From Massilia sp. BJB1822 (GTDB taxonomy: Bacteria > Pseudomonadota > Gammaproteobacteria > Burkholderiales > Burkholderiaceae_D), in the NCBI RefSeq assembly GCF_013369485.1, contig NZ_JABWEB010000004.1, positions 1 through 64,000 on the forward strand: 64,000 bases of DNA, in the 5' to 3' direction. The notes below the pieces were generated by a model that was not told where the DNA came from, did not search any database, and saw only the letters and a program-made list of their open reading frames with translations. Position 1 is the stretch's first letter. Each line of letters opens with the position of its first letter. Shown in pieces: positions 17,673-24,718 of this stretch. The translations under genes and the position numbers were made by a program.

Positions 17673-17686
17673 CAATGCCCGCATTG
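17673..17686. promoter_or_regulatory. Inverted repeat upstream of the PhyH operon
   Basis: CAATGC-CC-GCATTG, a perfect 6-bp inverted repeat between the divergent dioxygenase and LysR genes. A further CAATGC half-site occurs about 35 bases to the right. A plausible regulator site, not proven. Confidence 0.35.
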
Positions 17687-17730
17687 TACGGAGGTGGGCT
17701 GTATCAAACAATGCGCGAACGGTTGACACA

Positions 17731-17751
17731 TTGTCTCTGAAATGGAGACAA
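17731..17751. promoter_or_regulatory. Palindrome overlapping the LysR gene promoter
   Basis: TTGTCTC (17731-17737), seven-base spacer, GAGACAA (17745-17751), a perfect inverted repeat. It follows a TTGACA -35 candidate (17723-17728) and overlaps the expected -10 region. It ends 8 bases before the chosen LysR start, so LysR autorepression is the natural reading. Confidence 0.55.
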
Positions 17752-17759
17752 TTGGCGGC

Positions 17760-18683
17760 ATGGACCAGCTAAGAGCAATGGAGATTTTTGTCGAAGTAGC
17801 GCGCCTGCGCAGCTTCAGCGAAGCGGCGCGGCGGCTGGGGCTGACGCGCGCCATGGTCAGCAAACACATCATGCAGCTCGAAGACAAGCTGAATGCCCGC
17901 CTGCTGCACCGCTCCACGCGCGAAGTGAGCCTGACCGATGTCGGCAGCGCCTATCTGGAACCGTGCACCGCCGCCGTGCGGCAAGCGCAGGAAGCGGCGC
18001 GCATCGTCACCCATGCCGGGGATGGGCTGGCCGGGCCGCTGCGCATCCAGGCGCCATCGAGCTTCGGCAGCGAATGGCTGGCCGATGCCCTGGCGCGCTT
18101 CGCCCAGCCGCATCCCCAGCTCAAGCCCCTGCTGCATGTGGACGACGCCCTGCTCGACCCGATTGAGCACGGCTTCGACCTGACGATACGGGTAGGCGGC
18201 ATCCCCGACAGCCACGCCCTCTCGATCCGGCCGCTGGCTCCCTGCCGCGGCGTGCTATGCGCCGCGCCATCGTATTTGGAAAAATGGGGTCATCCCCAGC
18301 ACCCGAGCGAGCTGCATGGCCACAAATGCCTGCATTTCAGTCACCTGACCGACGGCACTGCCTGGCACTTCCGGCGCGGCGAAGAAGAGGAAGTCGTGCG
18401 GGTCGAAGCCAGCTTCACCGCCAACAATGGCCTGGTACTGCAGCACGCCGCGTTGCGCGGGCTGGGCATCGTCTACAGCACCACTTTTCTCGCGTGGCGC
18501 CAACTGCTCGAAGGCAGCCTGATTCCTGTTCTGAAAGACTGGCAGCTGCCCCTCAACCACCTCAGCGCCCTCTATCCAGCGAGTCGTCAGCCATCGCCCA
18601 AGGTACGCGCCCTGATCGACTTCCTACTGGCCGAATACCACCCCATCCCGCCCTGGGACCGCGCCCTCGCCTCCATCCTTTGA
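17760..18683 (+). CDS. LysR-family transcriptional regulator
   Basis: 307 residues from the ATG at 17760 (MDQLRAMEIF, the standard LysR opening); an earlier in-frame ATG at 17742 lies inside the operator-like palindrome and is less likely. Helix-turn-helix at about 20-45 (SFSEAARRLGLTRAMVSKHIMQLE), followed by the effector-binding domain from about 90. The sequence is of the CrgA/DsdC-like subgroup with RLLHRSTREVSLTDVG. It is divergent from the PhyH-isomerase operon and probably controls it. Its TGA stop lies inside a TTGAT-CCAA-ATCAA palindrome that opens a repeat array. Confidence 0.9.
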   Translation: MDQLRAMEIFVEVARLRSFSEAARRLGLTRAMVSKHIMQLEDKLNARLLHRSTREVSLTDVGSAYLEPCTAAVRQAQEAARIVTHAGDGLAGPLRIQAPSSFGSEWLADALARFAQPHPQLKPLLHVDDALLDPIEHGFDLTIRVGGIPDSHALSIRPLAPCRGVLCAAPSYLEKWGHPQHPSELHGHKCLHFSHLTDGTAWHFRRGEEEEVVRVEASFTANNGLVLQHAALRGLGIVYSTTFLAWRQLLEGSLIPVLKDWQLPLNHLSALYPASRQPSPKVRALIDFLLAEYHPIPPWDRALASIL

Positions 18684-18809
18684 TCCAAATCAAAAAATGT
18701 CCCACCCTGGTGTCAGGCACTAAGGTAGGACATTCGCTGATTTAGATCAAAGAATGTCCGCCTCTGGTGCCTGACACCAGGGTTGGACATTGTTTGAGAT
18801 AGGTCAAAC
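18680..18809. repeat. Array of two 39-bp palindromes bracketed by TTGA-N6-TCAA-like sites
   Basis: Between convergent genes. Unit 1 is 18696-18734 and unit 2 is 18753-18791; each starts AATGTCC, ends GGACATT and has a TGGTG...CAC core around TCAGG or CCTGA. Short palindromes flank and separate them: TTGATCCAAATCAA (18680-18693), TGATTTAGATCA (18738-18749) and GTTTGA-GATAGG-TCAAAC (18792-18809). The first and last contain the TGA stop codons of the two converging genes. The short sites look like FNR/Anr boxes but sit at gene ends. Confidence 0.8.
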
Positions 18810-19829
18810 TTGCCAGGCGCCGTCGGCGTAGATGCGCTCGCCGTCGAGGTGGACGGCTTCGGTGACGGCGAAGACGTCGATGTGGTAGCGGGTGTCTTTG
18901 CGCTTGAATTGGGGTTTCTGGTATTGGCCGTGCTTGGCGCCCAGCGAGAGGTGGATGCCGCACATGCGTTCATACGTGCCGATGTCGTCGACCATCCTGT
19001 CGCGCGAGAAGGCGCGGTTCATGCCGAAGCCGAGTTCGCGCACCCACACTTCGCCTTCGTGGGCGCGGATGATGGACAGCATTTCGTCAAACGCGGGCGT
19101 GCTGTTTTCGGCGCCGACCACGCGGCCCCTTTCGACGATCATGGTGATCGGCACGTCGGGGCAGTTGACGTGGAAGGTGGTGTCGCCAAAGACGAAGACG
19201 CGCACGCGCCCATTCACCGCTTCCAGATCCTGGGCTTCGGTGAACACTTCGCCGATCGGGAACAGGCCGCCGACATTGTTCATGGCGCTGTAGTCGCCGA
19301 TATTCAGCTTGGCGCTTTCGAAGGGGCTGCCGAAGACCAGTTGCGCGCCGTCGCCGCTGTCGACCACGCCGCCTTGGGCGCCGTCGATGCGCGCTTTCAG
19401 CGCATGGCCGACGCCGCGGTAGTAGGCCGGGTCGTAGGCCAGCGCTTCGATATAGGCCAGGCCTTGCGCGCCGGGCATGCGCGACAGGTGCAGGTGCTCG
19501 ATCACTTTCAGCCCGCGCTTGAACAGCTCAATGCGGATGCGGAAGGCTTCCAGGCGGAAGCTGGTGGTCTGGATCAGGGCCACCAGGTCGCCGGACTGCA
19601 TTGCGGCGAAGGCGTCCAGCACTTCCTGTGGTTCGACGGCGTCGAAGTCGATGAAGCGCGCATCGGGGATGGCGCGGCAATAGGCTTCGGTCAGCACCGC
19701 ATTCAGGTCGCTGCGGCGGTCGTGCACGATCAGGGCGCGCTGGGGCGGGGCGTATTCGATGGCCATGGCCAGCAGGTCGCCGACATGGCGTGCCGCCTGG
19801 TCCTGGACATCAGGTGAAAAGGACATCAT
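18804..19829 (-). CDS. M29-like aminopeptidase family protein
   Basis: 341 residues. Although divergent, it carries the M29 (aminopeptidase T) hallmarks: GLFPIGEVFTEAQ with the first metal Glu, RELGFGMNRAFSRDRM with a second Glu, and YERMCGIHLSLGAKHG with the His ligand. A Rossmann-like N-terminal half (RALIVHDRRSD) is also typical. M29 enzymes are cytosolic metalloaminopeptidases; related branches include dihydroxypyridine dioxygenases (NicX), so a ring-cleaving role cannot be excluded. No Shine-Dalgarno is visible before the ATG at 19829 (a second ATG follows at once). Monocistronic; ends within a repeat array. Confidence 0.65.
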   Translation of the reverse strand: MMSFSPDVQDQAARHVGDLLAMAIEYAPPQRALIVHDRRSDLNAVLTEAYCRAIPDARFIDFDAVEPQEVLDAFAAMQSGDLVALIQTTSFRLEAFRIRIELFKRGLKVIEHLHLSRMPGAQGLAYIEALAYDPAYYRGVGHALKARIDGAQGGVVDSGDGAQLVFGSPFESAKLNIGDYSAMNNVGGLFPIGEVFTEAQDLEAVNGRVRVFVFGDTTFHVNCPDVPITMIVERGRVVGAENSTPAFDEMLSIIRAHEGEVWVRELGFGMNRAFSRDRMVDDIGTYERMCGIHLSLGAKHGQYQKPQFKRKDTRYHIDVFAVTEAVHLDGERIYADGAWQV

Positions 19830-19989
19830 TTTGAACTATAACGTTAGAAGGGATGAGCGTTGCGCATTATACGACGCGGCAATGCCGCGACAGTCTGCTT
19901 GTCCCCGCCCGGGGGGCGTTGTAGAATCAACCAAATATAGCCGGTGGGAAACATCCCTTTGAACCGGCCTCACATGGAGCGGGGCAAGA

Positions 19990-20448
19990 ATGAGCATACA
20001 GTTTGGACAAGATTTGCCCTTGCAGCGGCCGGATAAGGAAGACAGCCGGGCCGCCCTGTTCGTCCCCACGACGAATATCAAGGAAGAGGTGTTGCAGGCG
20101 CTGCGCAATGGCGCGGCCATCGTCGGTTTCGGCAACCATGACCGCACGCTGACGATCTACTACGAGTGCAACCGCTTCAACGAACCCGAAATGGCGAAGT
20201 GGGAGCAGAAGGCGCGCAAGGCCTATGACCGCCTGCTCGACAACCTGCCCACTACCTCGAAGATGGTGGTGAAGATCGAGAGCTTCGAGCAGATCGGCTA
20301 TATCAGCAGCAAGGGCATCAATATCCGCCGCATGGAGAGCCTGGTGCGTTGGCTGGAAAATTCCGGCATTCCGGAATCGGCGCCAGCCGAGGCCCATGTG
20401 ACCTGGGCGCCGCCGCCGCCGCCGAAAAAGATCGTGGCGGGCGATTAA
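19990..20448 (+). CDS. Conserved-looking protein of unknown function
   Basis: 152 residues, not recognised. It appears soluble, with an alternating alpha/beta pattern (AAIVGFGNHDRTLTIYYECN, KMVVKIESFEQIGYI) and a proline-rich tail (WAPPPPPKK). No signal peptide or membrane segment. GGAGCGGGG precedes the ATG. It stands alone between the divergent M29-like gene and a Cache protein. Codon use matches its neighbours. Confidence 0.6.
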   Translation: MSIQFGQDLPLQRPDKEDSRAALFVPTTNIKEEVLQALRNGAAIVGFGNHDRTLTIYYECNRFNEPEMAKWEQKARKAYDRLLDNLPTTSKMVVKIESFEQIGYISSKGINIRRMESLVRWLENSGIPESAPAEAHVTWAPPPPPKKIVAGD

Positions 20449-20588
20449 GCCGGGCGTTGTTGTTGCCGTATGGATTTTTTCATGCGGCATGATTTATTGC
20501 TGAATTGCATGTGCTAATCTGGTTTCGGGCTGTCACGCGGCCCGCCACAACACGGTCGCAGACCGGATTCCAGAGGAGACAATGCAAG

Positions 20589-21062
20589 ATGAAACGAGTA
20601 TTCCAGACCCTGCTCGCGACCCTGTTCGCATTCGCCATGGGACAGGCCCTGGCCCAGGACGCTCAGCGCGGCACTGCCGACGAGGCGGTGGCGATGGTCA
20701 AGCGCGCCGGCGCCTTCCTTGAAAAGAATGGCCGCGAGAAGGCGATTACCGCATTCAACGATTCCAAGGGTGAATTCATCAAGGGCGACCTGTACGTCTT
20801 CATGTTCGGCATGAATGGCGAGGAGCGCGGCGTGGCCCTGGCCCACGGCCAGAACGCCAAGATGGTTAACAAGAACCTGACCGAGCTGAATGCCGGCGGC
20901 GTGTATCCGATCAAGGAATTCCTCAAGCTGGCCGGCAGCGCGGCGGGCAAGGGCTGGGTGTCCTACAAGTGGCCGAATTCCATCAGCAAGAATATGGAAG
21001 ACAAGTCCACTTATGTGGAGAAGTATGGCGATGTGCTGATCGGCGTCGGCATCTACAAATAA
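20589..21062 (+). CDS. Exported single-Cache-domain protein
   Basis: 157 residues with a signal peptide (1-22, ending GQALAQ) and AGAGGAGA ahead of the ATG at 20589. The mature part matches a single Cache sensor domain: DEAVAMVKRAGAFLEKNGREKAITAFN, FIKGDLYVFMFGMNGE, and the late VSYKWPNS...KSTYVEKYGDVLIGVGIY. Such domains bind small ligands in the periplasm, usually as the sensory part of chemoreceptors or kinases; here it is free-standing. A strong terminator follows directly, so it is a one-gene unit. Confidence 0.82.
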   Translation: MKRVFQTLLATLFAFAMGQALAQDAQRGTADEAVAMVKRAGAFLEKNGREKAITAFNDSKGEFIKGDLYVFMFGMNGEERGVALAHGQNAKMVNKNLTELNAGGVYPIKEFLKLAGSAAGKGWVSYKWPNSISKNMEDKSTYVEKYGDVLIGVGIYK

Positions 21063-21067
21063 GACGG

Positions 21068-21098
21068 CGCCCCGCTCTGTGCGGGGCGTATTTTTTTT
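21068..21098 (+). terminator. Rho-independent terminator
   Basis: CGCCCCGC (21068-21075), loop TCTGT, GCGGGGCG (21081-21088), then TATTTTTTTT. It closes the Cache-protein gene and insulates the tubulin-like operon that follows. Confidence 0.9.
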
Positions 21099-21127
21099 GT
21101 CTGGTGCAATGTGGCAAATGCGCTATG

Positions 21128-21153
21128 ATTGCCCTCACACCCAAGGGGGCAAT
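21128..21153 (+). promoter_or_regulatory. Inverted repeat just upstream of the tubulin-like operon
   Basis: ATTGCCC (21128-21134) and GGGCAAT (21147-21153), perfect 7-bp arms with a 12-base spacer, ending 14 bases before the first start codon. It may be an operator or a 5' hairpin that hides the weak ribosome site. Confidence 0.5.
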
Positions 21154-21167
21154 ATAGTTGATGAAGC

Positions 21168-22673
21168 ATGGCTTATAGATGGGAATCCGAGGATAGCGTC
21201 TGGCTGGAGCAGGAGAGCGGCCAGTTTCAACTTGCAGAAAGCAATGGACTGGGCCGCACCGAGTGGCCCGCCCAGGCGCGCAGCCGGCTGCCGGATGTGG
21301 CCAGCCTGCTCGGCGCGGCGCTGCCGCTGACTTGCGAACATGGTTCCATCTACCCCGAAGACTTCCAGTTCTGCCCCGAATGCGGCGCTGCGCTGCGTCA
21401 TCCGGCCCCTGCTGCCGACGCGCCGGAGTGGTGGGGCGCCACCAGCGCGCCCTTGCCGGACAGCTCGCACCCCTTGCCCAAGCATGCGCCGCATGGCCTG
21501 CCGCTGACCGCCTTGCCGCTGGCCGCCGCGCTGGAAAGCCGTCCGCCCGAGCCGCATGTGGGACAGGCCGAACGCCGCCTGCCCGCGCCGCCGAATGCCG
21601 TTTGCGTGTTTGCCGCGGCCAGTTTCGGCTTCCGCGCCCAGCGTCTGCTGGCGCTGGCCTATACCCGCAATGTGCTGCAGTACTGGGATCCACTGGCCCA
21701 GCACTGGCAGGTGATGGCGGCAGAAGACTATGAATCCGACCTGCGCTTCACCGCGTCCGACTATGCCTGGCTGCCGCTCGACGCGGCGGCGGGACGGCGC
21801 GGCGATGTGGCGCTGGTGCCGGCAGCCCAGGGGCTGTTCCGCCTGCGTATCAATCCGGTCAGCGAAAGCTACCGCACCGAGGCGGTGTTCCTGGCCCGCC
21901 TGGCCAGCGCGCCGGGCGCAGTGGGCAAGCATATCGCCTGCCTGTTTGCCGACGATGACGGCGTCCACCTGTGGGCGGCCGATGCCGACGGCGCCAATCC
22001 CGAGGCGCTGGCCATTGCTGGCGGCGCCGCGCCCAGCGGCGGCTGGTCGCGCCCCGTCAGCTATGATGGCAGCTTGATCTGGCTGCACGAACAGGGCCAT
22101 CTGGTCTGGCGCCCCGGCGCCGCGCCGCAATGGCTGGCCTGGCCCTTCCCGTGGACGCCGCGCCTGATCCTGGGCGGCCCGGTGCGCAGCCGCGATGGCC
22201 GCCTGTGGCTGATCGGCCATGATGGACAGGGCTATTCCTTCCGCGAGCTGGGCGTGGCCCAGGCCCAGGTGGAGGCCATCGACGGCGCGCGCCTGGGTTT
22301 CGGCACCTTGCTGTTCCGCCGCGGCCACCAGGTCAAGGACGAACCCTGGGCCATCGAGGACGTGGAGGACCAGCGCCACAGCGATGCGCTGGTACTGCCG
22401 CTGCTGGAGAACCTGAGCAGCACGCGCAGCCAGCCCACGGGCCTGGTGCTGCGTTTCGAGAAATTCACCGGCAAGGCCGAAGCGGCGCTGGAAAGCGCGA
22501 CCCTGCCGCGCACCCTGATCGAGTGGATCGGCCAGCGCAATGTGATCCTGGACGAAGCGGTGCGCCTGAGCCGTCCCGGCGACTGCGTCCCCTTCGTGTA
22601 CGACGATTGCCTGTGGCTGCACCATCCCACCTGGAACGAGATCCGGGGCTGGCAGCTGAAGGCGCTGGCATGA
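21168..22673 (+). CDS. Zinc-ribbon protein with propeller-like C-terminal part, first gene of tubulin-like operon
   Basis: 501 residues, family not recognised. A zinc-binding motif C56-x-H58...C69-P-E-C72 lies near the N-terminus, followed by a Pro/Ala-rich linker (about 78-140). From about 145 on, short repeated beta stretches (LLALAYTRNVLQYWDP, GDVALVPAAQGLFRL, DGVHLWAADADG, GSLIWLHEQGHLVWRP, DGRLWLIGHDG) suggest a beta-propeller. No signal peptide or membrane segment. Only a weak ribosome site (GATGAAG) precedes the start, beside an inverted repeat. Its stop overlaps the next start (ATGA), so translation is coupled to the vWA-like protein. Confidence 0.75.
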   Translation: MAYRWESEDSVWLEQESGQFQLAESNGLGRTEWPAQARSRLPDVASLLGAALPLTCEHGSIYPEDFQFCPECGAALRHPAPAADAPEWWGATSAPLPDSSHPLPKHAPHGLPLTALPLAAALESRPPEPHVGQAERRLPAPPNAVCVFAAASFGFRAQRLLALAYTRNVLQYWDPLAQHWQVMAAEDYESDLRFTASDYAWLPLDAAAGRRGDVALVPAAQGLFRLRINPVSESYRTEAVFLARLASAPGAVGKHIACLFADDDGVHLWAADADGANPEALAIAGGAAPSGGWSRPVSYDGSLIWLHEQGHLVWRPGAAPQWLAWPFPWTPRLILGGPVRSRDGRLWLIGHDGQGYSFRELGVAQAQVEAIDGARLGFGTLLFRRGHQVKDEPWAIEDVEDQRHSDALVLPLLENLSSTRSQPTGLVLRFEKFTGKAEAALESATLPRTLIEWIGQRNVILDEAVRLSRPGDCVPFVYDDCLWLHHPTWNEIRGWQLKALA

Positions 22674-24172
22674 AGCGCCTGCTCGTGAGCGCAGCGGCGG
22701 CCCTGCTGCTGCCGGGGGCGGCGCTGGCCGTGCCGCAGGTTTTCCTGGTGCAGAACTCGGGCTGGATGGAACCCTTCTTCAGCGATCCATCCTCGCAGTA
22801 CAAGGCGCTGGTGACCGAAGTGATGCTGGCCGCGACAGGGCAGGGCGATGCCGTGGTGCTGGCTTCCTTCAACCAGAGCCAGCCCGGCGCGCCATCGCCC
22901 AAGGCCTTGCTGGCGGAGCGCGCCGACGGCGCGCAATTGCGCCAGCATGTGGCGGCGGCGCTGTCGCCGCTGGGCGTGGCGAAAAAGCCCGGCGGCAGTG
23001 CGCTGGCCGACACCGATCTGGGCGAGGCTGTCAGCGCGTCCATCGGCACGGCGCTGGAGAATCAGCCAGGCCTGGTCTGGCTGTTCACCAACAACAAGAA
23101 CAGCCCGAACAACGACCAGGCCACGGCGGCGCGCAACCGCGAATTCTATGAGCTGATCCACCATGGCGGCGCGATCCGCAAGGCGCTGGCCTTCCCGCTG
23201 CATATGCCGGTGAAGGGTAAGACCTATAGCGCGAATGGTTTGATGGTGTATGTTTTCGCCATCCACGAGGCGGGGGCGGCCCAGCTGGATGCGCTGCTGC
23301 GCTCCGGCCGCTTGCGGCAGGTGATTACCGAAACGCCGGCCCGCCTCAAGCCGCTGGACCAGGATACGGTGCGTCTGCGCCCGGTGCGGGTCGAGAACGT
23401 GCCGGGCGTGAATTTCTCCACGCTGCCGAACGGCATGCTGCGCGCCGATGTGGATGCGGGCGCCACGGCCACCGCGAAAGGCGGCAGCGCACCGGCCGCC
23501 CGTATCGGCTGGCAGCTGGAAAACGCCATTTACCCGTACACCATCGTCAGCGCTCACCTGGAGGCCGCATCGGCCCTGGCGGGCGAGCAGAAAGCCATTG
23601 CGCTGGGCAGCGACAGCGTGCGCCAGCTGGCGCCGGGCAAGCCGCAGCCGCTGTCCTCGTCGCTGCAGCTGCCGGTGGCCCAGCTGCCCGGCAAATGGTC
23701 GCTGGCGGCGGTGAAGGCAGCCGGTTCGGCGCAACTGCTGCCGGGCCGTGTCGAGGTGCGGCTCAGCGAGCAAAAGCTGGAGTTGTCGCAAGCCTTCCGC
23801 CAGCGCATGGCCACGCTCTTTCCCGGCGATCCGCTGCCGGACATCTTCACGCCGCCGGAACAGATCCAGGGTTCACGCGCCGTGCTGCCGGTCGAGGTGC
23901 GCGTCAATTATGGCATCGCGCCGCTGCTGGCCGCCCTGGGCCTGGTGGGCGCGCTGCTGGCGCTGGCCGCCGGCCTGGCGATCGCCCTGACGCGCGGCCG
24001 CAAGGTGCGCCTGGTGGTCGAGGGCGAACCGCGCACCATCCATACAAAACCTGGCATGCGCACGCCGATCCACGACAAGGCGGGCAACAAGATAGCCGAA
24101 CTGCATACCACGCTGTTCACGAGCACATTGAACGATCTGCGCGAAGGCGCGCAGGTCCGTCTGGAAAAATGA
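22670..24172 (+). CDS. vWA-like membrane-anchored protein of tubulin-like operon
   Basis: 500 residues. Signal peptide (1-20, ending AALA) then an extracytoplasmic domain opening VFLVQNSGWMEPFF. This resembles a von Willebrand A metal-site strand, but the D-x-S-x-S residues are mostly replaced (Q-N-S-G-W), so metal binding is doubtful. LVWLFTNNKNSPNND recalls a later vWA strand. One transmembrane helix (about 413-442) is followed by a short cytosolic beta-rich tail (about 445-500). Topology therefore puts the large domain in the periplasm and the tail facing the tubulin-like protein. Starts by four-base overlap with the preceding gene. Fold assignment is by pattern only. Confidence 0.68.
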   Translation: MKRLLVSAAAALLLPGAALAVPQVFLVQNSGWMEPFFSDPSSQYKALVTEVMLAATGQGDAVVLASFNQSQPGAPSPKALLAERADGAQLRQHVAAALSPLGVAKKPGGSALADTDLGEAVSASIGTALENQPGLVWLFTNNKNSPNNDQATAARNREFYELIHHGGAIRKALAFPLHMPVKGKTYSANGLMVYVFAIHEAGAAQLDALLRSGRLRQVITETPARLKPLDQDTVRLRPVRVENVPGVNFSTLPNGMLRADVDAGATATAKGGSAPAARIGWQLENAIYPYTIVSAHLEAASALAGEQKAIALGSDSVRQLAPGKPQPLSSSLQLPVAQLPGKWSLAAVKAAGSAQLLPGRVEVRLSEQKLELSQAFRQRMATLFPGDPLPDIFTPPEQIQGSRAVLPVEVRVNYGIAPLLAALGLVGALLALAAGLAIALTRGRKVRLVVEGEPRTIHTKPGMRTPIHDKAGNKIAELHTTLFTSTLNDLREGAQVRLEK

Positions 24173-24189
24173 CCTTCAGAGGAAATCCG

Positions 24190-24702
24190 ATGCAGAAATC
24201 AAACGATATCCGGCTGGCCCAGGCCAACACCGATCCCGGCTTCAAGATTCCAGGCGGCGACAAGCCTGCGCAGCCGGGCAGCCAGCCAGCGGCCAGCGCG
24301 CCCGCCGGCACGCCGGCCGTGCCCGCGCCGGACGGCAGCAACGGCGGCTTGAGCGGCACGCCGCCGGCCAGCGGCATCGAAGTGACGCCGGTAGCCGGCG
24401 CGCCCGCCACCGATACCAGCTCGCGCGACCTGATCATCGGCGGCGGCATCTTTGTGGTGCTGCTGATTATCTTCGTCTTCGTGCGCAATGCCTTCGCCAA
24501 TCACCTGGTCAAACGCCGCGTGGCGCCATCCTCGGCTGATACGGCGGGCTGGCTGCTGTTCTGCGGCCTGTCCTTCCTCAGCGCGGCTGCCGTGCTGGGC
24601 GTGATCAACTCCGACCGTTTCCTGAGCGTGGCGATCACCGGCACCTTGCTGGTGTTCGGCATCGCCTCGCTGGTGGGCGCCGCGCTGACCGGCCGCCGCT
24701 GA
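24190..24702 (+). CDS. Small three-TM protein of tubulin-like operon
   Basis: 170 residues. A Pro/Ala/Gly-rich disordered N-terminus (1-78) is followed by three predicted membrane helices (about 80-98, 119-139, 144-167) and ends with GRR. The ATG at 24190 follows AGAGGAAA. There are 17 bases from the vWA-like gene and 16 to the tubulin-like gene, so it is in the operon. No family recognised. A membrane anchor or scaffold for the complex is a reasonable guess. Confidence 0.7.
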   Translation: MQKSNDIRLAQANTDPGFKIPGGDKPAQPGSQPAASAPAGTPAVPAPDGSNGGLSGTPPASGIEVTPVAGAPATDTSSRDLIIGGGIFVVLLIIFVFVRNAFANHLVKRRVAPSSADTAGWLLFCGLSFLSAAAVLGVINSDRFLSVAITGTLLVFGIASLVGAALTGRR

Positions 24703-24718
24703 AAGAAAGAATATCGCC

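Noticed and set aside
18680..18693. TTGATCCAAATCAA as a functional FNR/Anr site
   Set aside because: It matches the box, but lies at the end of convergent genes with no promoter to regulate and recurs as a spacer of palindromes; treated as part of the repeat element.
18680..18809. CRISPR array
   Set aside because: Units are palindromic themselves, only two copies, and the separators are similar short palindromes instead of unique spacers.
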